From: Pseudorasbora parva
Taxonomy: Eukaryota; Chordata; Actinopteri; Cypriniformes; Gobionidae
Assembly: GCF_024679245.1 (NCBI RefSeq)
Contig: NC_090174.1
Coordinates: forward strand, 14,649,350-14,713,349
Direction: 5' to 3'
DNA: 64,000 nt
Positions 43,503-53,950 of the stretch are shown here, piece by piece; within the stretch, counting starts at the first letter, position 1, and each line of letters opens with the position of its first letter. Position numbers and translations under genes: made by a program. A model generated the notes under the pieces. It saw only the letters and a list, made by a program, of their open reading frames with translations, was not told the DNA's origin and did no database searches.

Positions 43503-43555
43503 AAGGGATAGTTCACCCAGAAATGAAAAATCTGTCATTAATTACTCACCCTCAT
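43503..43555. mobile_element. Left part of Angel-like foldback MITE, cut by the LTR retrotransposon
   Basis: AAGGGATAGTTCACCCAGAA to ACTCACCCTCAT. The continuation (CTCATGTCATTCCATTTCGG) resumes at 47996 after the retrotransposon, with CTCAT duplicated. Confidence 0.85.
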
Positions 43556-43760
43556 TGTTATGTCTGAAAACGTTCAGTATTGGGTCCTGTTGGACTGTTA
43601 TGTTATTCACTGCATGTGACAGGTTACGGTGCCTTTAAGGCTGAGAGCAGTGGTTTACGGCAGGGTTGTAAAACGGGAGGGGGGCTGTTCGGATTCAGAG
43701 TAAAACGTGATATGAACGAAGTTACACGGTGTGTTTATTGAGTCCTACACAAACACAACA
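43556..43760 (+). repeat. 5' LTR
   Basis: 205 bp beginning TGTTATGTCTGAAAACG and ending AAACACAACA (TG...CA). Reads identical to 47791-47995. Confidence 0.97.
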
Positions 43761-43778
43761 TTTGGCGAACGAGGATGT
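43761..43778 (+). promoter_or_regulatory. Putative primer-binding site
   Basis: TTTGGCGAACGAGGATG directly follows the LTR; TGGCGAACGAGG would pair with a tRNA 3' end in the usual way. The gag-pol ATG (43775) lies at its edge. The tRNA is not identified. Confidence 0.55.
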
Positions 43779-46700
43779 CTGAACTCGTCTTACCACCACC
43801 GCCGCCTTTTCTACCTGTTCCCGGTGATCCCGCTGTTCCCTGGGATCGCTGGCTGACATCGTTTGAAGATTATTTGCTAGCTTTGGGTCACTCAGACCTA
43901 GCGGAGGCGAGAAAGTGCGCGCTCCTGCGCCATTGTCTCGGGCAGGAGGGACAGCGAATCTTCGCCACGCTCACCTTATCGGATGATAAGTATGTCACAG
44001 CCACGGCCGCCTTGAGGACTCACTTCAGCTCCGGAAGAAGCCGGCGGATGCATCGTTTTGAGTTTCGTCAGAGGACCCAAAAGCCGGGTGAGACCATTGC
44101 CCACTATGTATCAGCATTACGTGAGCTGGCCAGACTTTGTGATTTTGGGGTATTGGAGGATGGACTTATAGTTGACCAGTTAATAGAAAAAACGTCATGT
44201 AACCAACTGAGAGAGAGACTTTTACTAGAGCCAGACTCCACGACACTAGCGGATGCTTTAGTAATTGGAAAGCAACTGGAAACGGCCCTAGCGGAGGCAT
44301 GCAAGTTCGTTCGCGCTGTGCACGAGCCTGTGACGTCATCACCACTGTTAGTTCAGCACACAGCGACTGCAGAAGCAGCTGACAGGGTGAGTGACAGTTT
44401 GGATGTACAGAGAGTGGACAGGGGGCCCAGGGAGAGTGGGCGCAAGAGCTGTAGCAACTGTGGCTCTCCTAAACATGCAACCAGAGACCAATCATGCCCT
44501 GCCCAGGGAAAACGTTGTCATAACTGCAACAAGTTGAACCATTTTGCACGCTGTTGTCGCTCCTCTGCTGCTTGCCATGACAATGCTGCTGTCCCCATAA
44601 ACACGGTACAGACCTCACAGCCTTCGTTCAAGCTCTGCACATGCCGTGTGGGCACTGCCCTCATTCCCCTCCTTGTGGACACAGGGGCTAAAGTGTCAAT
44701 TTTGAACAAATGCACTTATGACCGCTTCTTCAGTCACATTCCTCTGGAAGCAGTGGCTAGACCCCTGTTAGGCTACGGCCATTCTCCCATCTCCACACTG
44801 GGTGTGGTCAGCCTCTCCGTCAGATATGATCAACAATGTGCGCCTGCCACTAAGTTCTGTATCACCCGGAAGGGAGCTAACATTATGGGCTTAGACTTGT
44901 TCCTTGCCCTGGGTTTTACTGTGAGTGATGCTAGGGGCCTGCATGTCCTGCAGGTCGCCACCTCCTGGCCTGACCGCTACCCAAAACTGTTCAACGGGCT
45001 GGGCTGCATGACTGGATTTGTACACCAGCCTACGGTTAATCTGTCGGTCCGCCCTATTATCCAGCCCCTTCGGCGCATTCCCCTGGCTCTTCGTGACGCG
45101 GTGGAGGCCGAGCTTCTTCGCCTGGTAGAGGCAGATGTCATAGAGCCAGTCGATGCCTCGCCGTGGGTGTCTAACCTGGTAATAGCGAAGAAAAAGGGAG
45201 GCACACTGCGACTCTGTGTCGATCTCACAGATGTAAACAAAGCCATCATCCCTGATAAATACCCCCTACCTACGGCTGAGGAGCTCACTAGCCATTTCCA
45301 TGGTTCCTCTGTCTTCAGTAAGATGGACCTGCGTAACGGCTACCTGCAGATCCCTTTGGCACCGGCCAGCATGGACCTTACAGCGTTTGTCACGCACGTG
45401 GGGGTCTTCAGATTTAAACGTATGGCATTTGGACTTTCATCAGCCCCAAGCTGTTTTCAGAAAATAATGTCACTTATATTGGCTGGTATCCAGGGTGTCT
45501 CCATCTATCTGGATGATGTGGTGGTGCATGCGCCCTCCATTGCACTGCATGACGATCGCCTGGAGCAGGTTTTTCAGCGTTTCGAACAGCATGGGGTCAC
45601 ATTAAACTCGGAGAAATGCATGTTTGGGGTTGAGGAGGTCGAGTTCCTGGGCTTCAGACTCTCAAAGGAGGCCATCGCCCCGATTATGTCCCACACTGAG
45701 GCAATTCTATCCCTGCCAGACCCGCAGTCACCATCCCAACTGTCTTCCTTCCTGGGGATGGCCGCCTACTACCTCAGGTTCATGCCACATTACTCTGACT
45801 CAACGGCCCCTTTGCGCCAGCTGCTCAGGAAGGATGTTACGTGGGAATGGACCCCGGCCTGCCACGAAGCTGTGCAGATCATCAAACGGCAGCTCACGTC
45901 CCCACCCACACTGACCCATTTCAGCTTGACTGCGCCCACCATGGTCACCTGCGACGCCTCCGGGGTGGCATTAGGCGCTGTGCTCTCCCAGACTCAGGAA
46001 GGGGTGGAACGCCCGGTGGCTTTCGCCTCACGAGCACTTACTCTGGCAGAGCAGAAGTATTCGGTGGGGGAGAGGGAGGCCCTGGCCTGCCTGTGGGCGT
46101 GCGAACGCTGGCATGTTTACCTATACGGGAGGCCTTTCACCATCCGCACTGACCACCAAGCGCTGACGGCACTGCTGGCGACTCAAGGCTCAGGACACAG
46201 GCCCATGAGACTGCTGAGGTGGGCTGACAGGCTAAACCAGTACAATTTCAGCCTGGAGTTTTTGCCTGGGCGGGCCAACACGGTGGCCGACCTCCTGTCT
46301 AGAGCTGTGTCCGTGACAAAAGAGACGGGCGGGGTGACACCAGATATAGAGAGCGACGAAGACTGGGTCCACATCCTGCATGGGCCCCTCAGCTCAGTAG
46401 TCACTCTGGCGGAGCTGCAGCAGGCCTCAGCTGCAGATGAGGCACTCACGATTCTCCGTACCTATGTCCAGGATGGCTGGCCTGCCAAAGTGGATGACGA
46501 GCTGCTTCCCTATTACCGTTTCCGCAATGAGCTCTCCTGCTGGGGGGCGGTGTGCCTGGCCCGGGGCCACCGTGCGGTCGTTCCGGAGATTCTCAGGTCC
46601 AGAGTACTACACATGGCGCATGAGGGCCACCTGGGGGTGGTAAAGGTGAAGCAGCGCTGCCGGGACACAGTGTGGTGGCCCCACATAGACTCTGATGTTG

Positions 46701-47728
46701 AGGAGCTGGTACGTAACTGCGCTTGCTGCCTCCTGAGTGGGAAAACCAGTCAACCTGCCACAGCCCCTCTCGCCCCGACCCCTTGGCCTTCTTCACCCTG
46801 GGAACATATTCAGGTCGACCTCTGTGGCGAACTTCACGGGGCACCTGCTCACGCTCGCTACCTGCTGGTTGTGCACGATCTTCATTCAAAGTGGCCAGAG
46901 GTTTTTCAGCTGAGCTCCATCTCTGCACACTCCATCATCGAACGCCTGGACAACCTGTTTGGCCGCTGGGGCCTTCCCAGTGTCATCACAACAGATAATG
47001 GGCCCCAATTTGCATCTGCTGAGTTCACAGAGTTTCTCATGGTTCGGTCTATCAAGCACATTAGGACGGCAGTGTATCACCCAGAGAGCAATGGGGGGGT
47101 GGAAAGACTGAATAAAACTCTCAAAAATGGAATCCGTGCCTGTCTGGAGGAAGGGAAAATCTTCAGCGATGCACTCAACCAAACTCTCCTGACCATTCGG
47201 GCATCCAAGCATTCCACCACGGGAGTATCACCTGCATTGCTCATGATTGGGCGCGAACTAAAACAACCACTTGACTGTTTGAGAGCGGAGCCAGCACCTG
47301 TACGTGGGAGCCCAGGCCTCCAGAAAGTCAGAGCTCAGGTGAAAGGTTCACAGGCCCAGATGAAAGAGAGGTTTGATGCCAGGCATAGGGTGCAGACCCC
47401 CTCATTCTCTCCAGGTGTTTGGGTCAGGGTCAAACACCTCCACCGCCAAAATAAGCTGCAGTCATACTGGTCAGAGCCCCTGCGAGTGTCTAAGCAGTTG
47501 GGCCCAGCCACTTACAGACTGGAGAACGGGACTCGTTGGCACTCAAACCGCCTGCACCGAGTCGCAGCCCCCACAGCACCAGCATCACCCCTGTCCCCAG
47601 CAGCGGCCTTAGGTTGGCAGCCCAAACCAAGAGCTAACCGGGGGGGGGGGAAATCCACCAGCATTGCCCGACGCCCTCAGAGAATCAGGGCCCCTCCCAT
47701 CTGGCATGGGGACTATGTGACAGGGTGA
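43775..47728 (+). CDS. Ty3/gypsy gag-pol polyprotein, 1317 residues, intact
   Basis: A single ORF encodes the whole element. Gag-like N-terminus (about 1-215), two CCHC-type zinc knuckles (about 226-262: CSNCGSPKH and CHNCNKLNHFARC), aspartic protease with LLVDTGAK (Asp about 302), reverse transcriptase (about 405-640) with YLDD near 578, RNase H with DASG near 727, and integrase with an HHCC finger (about 943-985). The integrase DDE residues are Asp about 1015, Asp about 1074 and Glu about 1109 (VDLCGE, TDNGPQF, GVERLN). A C-terminal GPY-like module (WSEPLRVSKQLGPATYRL) follows. Gag and pol share one frame, so no ribosomal frameshift is needed. The first ATG is used because it lies 14 nt after the LTR and opens the conserved gag start. 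All catalytic motifs are present. Confidence 0.96.
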   Translation: MSELVLPPPPPFLPVPGDPAVPWDRWLTSFEDYLLALGHSDLAEARKCALLRHCLGQEGQRIFATLTLSDDKYVTATAALRTHFSSGRSRRMHRFEFRQRTQKPGETIAHYVSALRELARLCDFGVLEDGLIVDQLIEKTSCNQLRERLLLEPDSTTLADALVIGKQLETALAEACKFVRAVHEPVTSSPLLVQHTATAEAADRVSDSLDVQRVDRGPRESGRKSCSNCGSPKHATRDQSCPAQGKRCHNCNKLNHFARCCRSSAACHDNAAVPINTVQTSQPSFKLCTCRVGTALIPLLVDTGAKVSILNKCTYDRFFSHIPLEAVARPLLGYGHSPISTLGVVSLSVRYDQQCAPATKFCITRKGANIMGLDLFLALGFTVSDARGLHVLQVATSWPDRYPKLFNGLGCMTGFVHQPTVNLSVRPIIQPLRRIPLALRDAVEAELLRLVEADVIEPVDASPWVSNLVIAKKKGGTLRLCVDLTDVNKAIIPDKYPLPTAEELTSHFHGSSVFSKMDLRNGYLQIPLAPASMDLTAFVTHVGVFRFKRMAFGLSSAPSCFQKIMSLILAGIQGVSIYLDDVVVHAPSIALHDDRLEQVFQRFEQHGVTLNSEKCMFGVEEVEFLGFRLSKEAIAPIMSHTEAILSLPDPQSPSQLSSFLGMAAYYLRFMPHYSDSTAPLRQLLRKDVTWEWTPACHEAVQIIKRQLTSPPTLTHFSLTAPTMVTCDASGVALGAVLSQTQEGVERPVAFASRALTLAEQKYSVGEREALACLWACERWHVYLYGRPFTIRTDHQALTALLATQGSGHRPMRLLRWADRLNQYNFSLEFLPGRANTVADLLSRAVSVTKETGGVTPDIESDEDWVHILHGPLSSVVTLAELQQASAADEALTILRTYVQDGWPAKVDDELLPYYRFRNELSCWGAVCLARGHRAVVPEILRSRVLHMAHEGHLGVVKVKQRCRDTVWWPHIDSDVEELVRNCACCLLSGKTSQPATAPLAPTPWPSSPWEHIQVDLCGELHGAPAHARYLLVVHDLHSKWPEVFQLSSISAHSIIERLDNLFGRWGLPSVITTDNGPQFASAEFTEFLMVRSIKHIRTAVYHPESNGGVERLNKTLKNGIRACLEEGKIFSDALNQTLLTIRASKHSTTGVSPALLMIGRELKQPLDCLRAEPAPVRGSPGLQKVRAQVKGSQAQMKERFDARHRVQTPSFSPGVWVRVKHLHRQNKLQSYWSEPLRVSKQLGPATYRLENGTRWHSNRLHRVAAPTAPASPLSPAAALGWQPKPRANRGGGKSTSIARRPQRIRAPPIWHGDYVTG

Positions 47729-47770
47729 TAGTGACATGTGAATGTGGGCTAAATGTTATGTTTCAGCTTT

Positions 47771-47790
47771 CAAGGGGGTGGGGGGGAAAA
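47771..47790 (+). promoter_or_regulatory. Polypurine tract
   Basis: CAAGGGGGTGGGGGGGAAAA lies immediately before the 3' LTR, where plus-strand DNA synthesis would be primed. Confidence 0.88.
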
Positions 47791-47995
47791 TGTTATGTCT
47801 GAAAACGTTCAGTATTGGGTCCTGTTGGACTGTTATGTTATTCACTGCATGTGACAGGTTACGGTGCCTTTAAGGCTGAGAGCAGTGGTTTACGGCAGGG
47901 TTGTAAAACGGGAGGGGGGCTGTTCGGATTCAGAGTAAAACGTGATATGAACGAAGTTACACGGTGTGTTTATTGAGTCCTACACAAACACAACA
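47791..47995 (+). repeat. 3' LTR
   Basis: 205 bp, identical by eye to the 5' LTR; followed by the CTCAT duplication. Confidence 0.97.
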
Positions 47996-48340
47996 CTCAT
48001 GTCATTCCATTTCGGAACACAAATTAAGATACTTTTGATGAAATCTGAGAGCGCTCTGCCCTCTCCATAGGGGGCAGTGTAATTAACACTTTGAAGGTCG
48101 AGAAATGTATTTAAAACATTGCTATAATAGTCCATGTGGCTCCAGTGGTTCAACCTTAATTTTATGAAGCGACAAAAATACTTTTTGCAGTTTCTGTTGT
48201 AAATAGTGCAGTCCTCTCAAGATCTATGGCAGCCGATGCTGTTCACATGAGCACCACGACGCATGCGCAGGAGCTGCACTACAACATAAACAGCATAGAG
48301 ACTGTTGAATGAAGAATTATTGAATGAAGTCGCTATTTAG
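47996..48340. mobile_element. Right part of the interrupted foldback MITE
   Basis: CTCATGTCATTCCATTTCGG and ACACAAATTAAGATACTTTT continue the MITE begun at 43503. Its far end is lost at about 48341, where another repeat starts. Confidence 0.75.
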
Positions 48341-48393
48341 GAGCCAAGCACCGAAGGTGCGAAGGCACCTATTGAAACCGTTAGTGTTCCTAT

Positions 48394-48425
<32 letters not shown>

Positions 48426-50480
48426 TTCTTCTTCTTCTTCTTCAGCCATGGGAGTCTATGGCAGCCTATAGAACCGTATGGTAAAAAGTTGTGAAATTTG
48501 GCACACTCATAGAGGCCAGTCTGAGCTGTCACTATAGCAAATTCTCAATCTCTCTAGCGCCACAACCTGTCCAAAGTTACACTCATGTTTATGCTGATAA
48601 CTTATTACATAACGTTTGTGAAAACACACTTAAGGCAATATCTCCGGAACGCTTTATCGTATTCAAACCAAACTTGGTACATGTCATCACAAGCATGACC
48701 TGAGACAACATGCAGCGTTTCGGCGCAGCGCCACCTACTGGTCTGGATATACGAAAAATGCCTATTTTTGCTTATAACTTCTGAACCGTTTATCCAAAAA
48801 TCATAAATCATTGGTCTCTTTAGATTCCAGGCATCATGGCGAGTCAAATGATATCCAATTTTACCATGTCGGCCTTTTTGGATGTCGGCCATTTTGAATA
48901 ATGTGCTAAAATGCTGTATTATATGAACGCATGAACGGATCGTTACGAAACTTGGTATGGGTCATCACCACGATGCCCTGAAGTAGCCTGAGAAGTTTTG
49001 AACTCCACCTAGTGGAGAATTTATTTTTTCAAACGTTTATAACTTTGGGTGTGGTTGAAAATTTTTGATATGAGTGACTTTTTTTGTTTCCTGAATCCTT
49101 GCCGAGTCCAACGATACCAGACTTGCCAGGTTTCGGCATATGGTTTGCGCACCGTTGTTATTTAGCGCTTAAAAAACATTTGCTGATATCTTCGAAACCG
49201 TTAGTCCGATCAAGACGAAACCAGCCCCAGAAGTTCGAAAACATATGTCGATAGCGATTCACTAATGCCCAAATGCCAAAATATTGATAGTAAGGGGTAG
49301 AAAAATCCAATCAAAGTCAGGTGTCAGTAATTTTTTACGTGTTTTTTCATATAAATGTGTAACGAACCTGCTCTGAGACAGAAGGTTGGAGATCCAAACG
49401 CAGTATTTATTGAAGGGTAATCCAAAGTCGTAGTCCATAGAACAGGCAAAAGGTCATAACAGGAAATCAGTCCGAAAAGGCAAACAAAACAGAAGGAACA
49501 GGCAAAAGGGTAATCCACGGAGAAGGCAAGAAATCAAAGACCAAGATACATGAAACCAGGGAAACGCCTGTTGAGTGAACAAGGTATATATAGGCAGAGG
49601 TAATGGGGTGATGAGACACAGGTGTGAACATTGAGTGCTAATGAGTCTGAGGAAAGGATTGTGGGTAATGTAGTTTGTGATGGAGTGACAGTCCGGGGTG
49701 GAGTGCCCTCTGGTGGTGATCACGGGCACTCACACTGGTGAATTGTGACAAAATGTCTATAACTCCAAAACAAAATATTATCACTATTATAATACTATTG
49801 GTGAGATATTTTCACCAAACTTGACACACATGTGTATGGGCTCACTATGAGGCCACATAAAAAAAATTGTGGGATTGTGCCTCTTGGTGGCGCTATAATA
49901 GAACAAAACATGAAATTCCCATTGACTTCAATGCAGTATTATGGTATAAAATGCTAATGCTATACTTTACGAATGCATTAGCATATCGTTACAAAACTCG
50001 GTATGTGTCTTCCGCTCCCTGCCCTGAAGGTACTCAAAAAGTTTCGGGGCAACGCCACCTTGTGGTCAAAAGTTGTAATAAAATGTACAAAAATGCTAAT
50101 AACTTTTGATTAAATTAACCCATTGTAATGAGACTGGTCATAATACATTCAATCGCTCATGCCGAGAACATGGATACCAATTTTGCCATATTTTGCAAAC
50201 CTATCTGTCCTCCATCTTGTTATTTGTTAAAAACCTACTTTTTCAAACTCGTCCTAGACCGCTTGTCCGATTTTCACCAAAATTGAACCGTATCGTCTTC
50301 AGACCATGCCGACAGATAGTTATGGATTTCACGTTGATAGACAAAACATTTTCATATAGCACTGCAACAGAATTGAGCCATGATGCAACAATTTCTCTTA
50401 AGGCTGTATCTCTGCAATGCTTTGACATATTCGCACCAAACTTTGCATGTGTCATTGACACCTCAACCTGACTACACCAA
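48341..50480. repeat. Long non-coding repeat with internally related blocks
   Basis: Starts near GGAGCCAAGCACCGAAGGTG, followed by TTC microsatellite sequence (48393-48443). Blocks near 48655-48740, 48935-49000 and 49975-50070 share the order: T(T/A)CGAAACTTGGTA-like, GTCAT, CCCTGA-like, and CGCCACC-like motifs. It is interrupted by a solo LTR. No ORF supports a protein. Right boundary uncertain. Confidence 0.55.
49358..49750 (-). mobile_element. Solo LTR with 5-bp target duplication
   Basis: 393 bp bounded by AAATG at 49353-49357 and 49751-49755. On the minus strand it begins TGTCACAATTCACC and ends GTTCGTTACA (TG...CA). A TATA-like TATATATA lies at 49585-49592 and AATAAA at 49406-49411 (minus orientation), in the order expected for an LTR. 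It differs from the gypsy LTRs at 43556. No internal region is present, as left by LTR-LTR recombination. Confidence 0.88.
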
Positions 50481-50525
50481 GGTTAGTTCAGAGGTTTAGA
50501 GGTGCCAGCAGAAGGGGAAGGTTCC

Positions 50526-51308
50526 TTAAAGGGTTAGTTCACCCAAAAAAGAAAATTATTTAATTAATTACTCACCCTCATGTCGTTGGACCTGTAACAC
50601 CTTCGTTCATCTTCAGAACACAAATTAAGATATTTTTGTTGAAAGCTGATGGCTGAGAAAGGCTTCAGAAAGGCCTCCATTGGCATTCAGTACATTTCCA
50701 CTGACCCATTCACAAGACCCATACAAGGCACTAAAGACGGCGTTACAAAGTCCATCTCACTACAGTGGCTGTACAATAATTTTACGAAGCGACGAGAATA
50801 GTTTTTGTGCACAAAAAAAATCAAAATAATGACTTTATCCACCAAGTTATTGTCTTCCGTGTAGGTCTATGACGTGAACTCAGGCAATAGCGGCGCTCCT
50901 CCTCTTCCGGGTCATGTATTCACTATGATTTGAACGGTGGAGTTGCATCATATTCTTGCTCATGCGTCAAGTTCACGTCAATAATTTGGTGGATTAAGTC
51001 GTTATTTTGATTTTTGTGCGAACAATAACTATTTTAGTCACATTGTAAAATTATTGTACAGCCACTGTAGTGAGATGGACTTTGTAACGCCATCTTTAGT
51101 GCCTTTTATGGGTCTTGTGAGGGGGTCAGTGGAAATGTACTGAATGCCAATGGAGGCCTTTCTGAAGCCTTTCTCAGCCATCAGCTTTCAACAAAAATAT
51201 CTTCATTTGTGTTCCGAAGATGAACGAAGGTCTTACAGGTATATCCAACGACATGAGGGTGAGTAATTAATGAAATCATTTTCAATTTTGGGTGAACTAA
51301 CCCTTTAA
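50526..51308. mobile_element. Complete long foldback MITE (Angel-like), TTAA-bounded
   Basis: 783 bp. TTAAAGGGTTAGTTCACCC at the left and GGGTGAACTAACCCTTTAA at the right. The arms of about 380 nt pair nearly end to end (for example CATTGGCATTCAGTACATTT against AAATGTACTGAATGCCAATG). Same family as 43503/47996 and 59594. Confidence 0.92.
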
Positions 51309-52300
51309 GAGTGTCTGCACACTGCACAAGAAGTGTTGCATCCTCCTGGGCTCTAGCAAATGGCACCTCTTTAACAGGTCACTGTTGAGCAGCAGGCTGG
51401 GCAACACCCAATACCTTTGCAAGATTTTATAATCTCAGGGTTGAACAGGGTGTTCCCCGTGCAAACAGTGCCGTTCCCCTCCCTGAGGGGATAACATGTC
51501 CTTTTTTCAACGAAGGAATCCGTTGCCAGGCCCAGTACTCTTTACTTTTTTCAAAGTTTCAGAAGTGTTTGGTGCTCCCAAGTGTGACCTAATGTCAGTC
51601 ATCGAAACTTCTGTTGCCAGTCTGTATGTAGTAGTTCCTCCCTTTTCAGGAAGAACATATCAAAGGGGCTTATTTCCATGTGTGGTATTTCTGGTCCAAG
51701 TAATGTATTCTCCACATATTTACATTCCTTTCAGGCAGGATGTGGTCTCAGTAATGTTTCTTTTTTGGGATTTTTTTAAAAGGTCAAAAAACTGACTGAA
51801 GCAACCTATACCTGTAAGTACTGTCCTCTCTGTCCCTGTGTGGTACAAAGGACTGCACAACTTACGTGGGACGTTGGGTAGGTTACGATGTTGTGAGTAC
51901 GCTTGTTACCTGCCATGGGGGGCTTATTGACATATGCACCTGCAAAAACCTCATGATATGGTTCAGCTGTTGTGGCATTTTCCCCGTGGGACCCCTGTCA
52001 GTCATTGACACCATGTTCAGTGACTGACAGATAGGGAACTTCTCAGTTATTATCGTGACCTTTGTTCTCTGATGAACGGAACAAGACATGGTGTCCGTCC
52101 TGCCACAATGCTGAAGTTTCTACTGAAAAGGTTAGGACAGCTCTAAGCTTCTCAGCTCAAACTTGAATGGTGTTTGGGGGTCCCATGTGCATCCCCTAGG
52201 GTCAGTCATCGACACCACTCTTCATTTCTTCTATCAGGAAACAGAGGTTGCAATAGTTACAAAAAATAGAATGTTTTTGCCTACAGTTCCACATTCACTC
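51309..52300. repeat. Unclassified repeat with recurring GTCAGTCATCGACAC-like motif
   Basis: The motif occurs near 51594, 51997 and 52201, twice beside GGGACCCC/GGGTCCC-like sequence. No coherent ORF. Possibly a degraded retroelement; unassigned. Confidence 0.4.
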
Positions 52301-53950
52301 CAGAGGTAGACAAAGTACACATCTTCATTACTTGAGTAAAATTCAAAATACTACTGGTCAAATATTATTTTGTTACAAGTGAAAGTTGTAAAAACTGATT
52401 TTTAAGTAAGTAAAAGTACAGAAGTATTTGTTTTTAAAAGAACTTAAGTATCAAAAGTAAATTTCCTTTTTTTATGTCAACACATTACTTGTATAAATGC
52501 AGATTATGCCATAATGGTTTAAGCCAGTCAGTGATGCTCCATCTGACACACTAGCATATGACCAGTGTCGCCACAGTTACTTTGAAAAAGTAATCTGATT
52601 ACTGATTGCTCCTTTAAAAAGTAACTTAGTTACTTTACAGATTACTTGATTTTAAAAGTAACTAAGTTAGATTACAAGTTACTTTATGAGTTACATTCAG
52701 CAGTTGCCGACAACACCCTTGCCGCCTCAACATAGAAATGACGACCGTTTTTGGCAACACTCAATTTTTTTAAAAGTGCATTTTTAACAGTTATGCCAAC
52801 AATGTATCCTGACTAGAGCCCTGCATTTATGCTCGAGCCCGACGGCCCCGACTTTTTTACACCCCTTTTTTAGGCGTCTCCTTCGTTTTATATTTATTTT
52901 AATAATTAAAAGGAACAATGAGATGTGCTGCGCTAGTGGAAACAACATGAGACCATAGCTTACGCCACTGTCAAGACATGGCTCGCACAGGGTTAAAGAG
53001 TCCGTTTCTTCAGCAGCTGCTAGAGTTATGGCCTTTTTACAACTGGTTCCTTCATTCGTTTTCTCTGACCCGGTATATCTATCTGATTGTGAAATGACCA
53101 GGAGTAGGCCAAAATACCTTTCGAGATGTATATTTAATTCCGATCACTCAAACAAACCAATTCAGAAGGTGCATGAAAGCATTTCAGACGAAACCGGACA
53201 AATGTAAATGTATCTGGTTGATTAAACCGCATGTGTAAATTTTACTCCTGGCAAATAATTAAAAAATAAATTTGTGAGAGCGTGTCATGTTGTAGTCAGA
53301 TAGATATTGTGCTACTGCAACACGCATTGCTGCAAATGAGTAAAGCAAGCCAAATGCAAATGGCCGTAAATGAAACTTAAAATAAGTCAAAAAAATAAGT
53401 CACACAAAACACAATCAAAAAATAAATAATAATTATATTGTCCAGACAGCGCGCAAAGACTGCTCCCTTTATAATCACTAAAAGCTGTTGCTCATTCAAT
53501 AAACGCAATCGCACAAAGATCCGCAATGAAGCTGGTATACAATTAATCTCTTTTTTTCCACAGCACTTACAGAGACGCACGTGTTAACTGAACTCAGCGC
53601 CTGGACAAACACTTGAGCGGTGAGTGGATTCCAAGTTCAACACCTGTGATTGGCCAACTGCGTTATAGATATCTACAAACCCGTCTGTGATTGGCTACAT
53701 TACTCATCCAGACGAAAACACGTTGGAAATGTATGCTATTACATACGCTAATAATATGCTATTATTATGAATTCTTACGGAGGATTACCGAGACAAGCAG
53801 TTATGGGCAGCTTTTCCCTCTAAAAGCAGGAGCAGCAGCAGGTTGGCTGTGGTTTGAGTGAAAAAATGACACGCTATTATCAAGTCTGTCTCGTCTGCAA
53901 GCTCAGAACAGCCTCCCCCTAAACCACCTCCTCCTCTGGCACCGGGCCTG
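52300..53950. other. Intergenic; hAT-like repeat ends, no gene
   Basis: AGAGGTAGACAAAGTACAC (52313) and the AAGTAACTTAGTTACTTTA block (52617-52690) look like ends of common fish hAT-type repeats. The rest is unassigned; no coding exon seen. Confidence 0.5.

Larger units (their letters stand above)
43556..47995 (+). mobile_element. Full-length Ty3/gypsy LTR retrotransposon
   Basis: 4440 bp: 5' LTR, 14-nt gap holding the primer-binding site, one gag-pol ORF, polypurine tract, 3' LTR. Target duplication CTCAT at 43551-43555 and 47996-48000. The LTRs appear identical over 205 bp and the ORF is open, so insertion is recent. No env-like ORF is present. The gag start and the single-ORF layout resemble the Mag-like branch of Ty3/gypsy; that placement is inference. 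Confidence 0.96.

Noticed and set aside
44104..47612. Several ORFs of 65-111 codons overlapping gag-pol
   Set aside because: Shadows of the 1317-codon ORF; none resembles env or an accessory protein.
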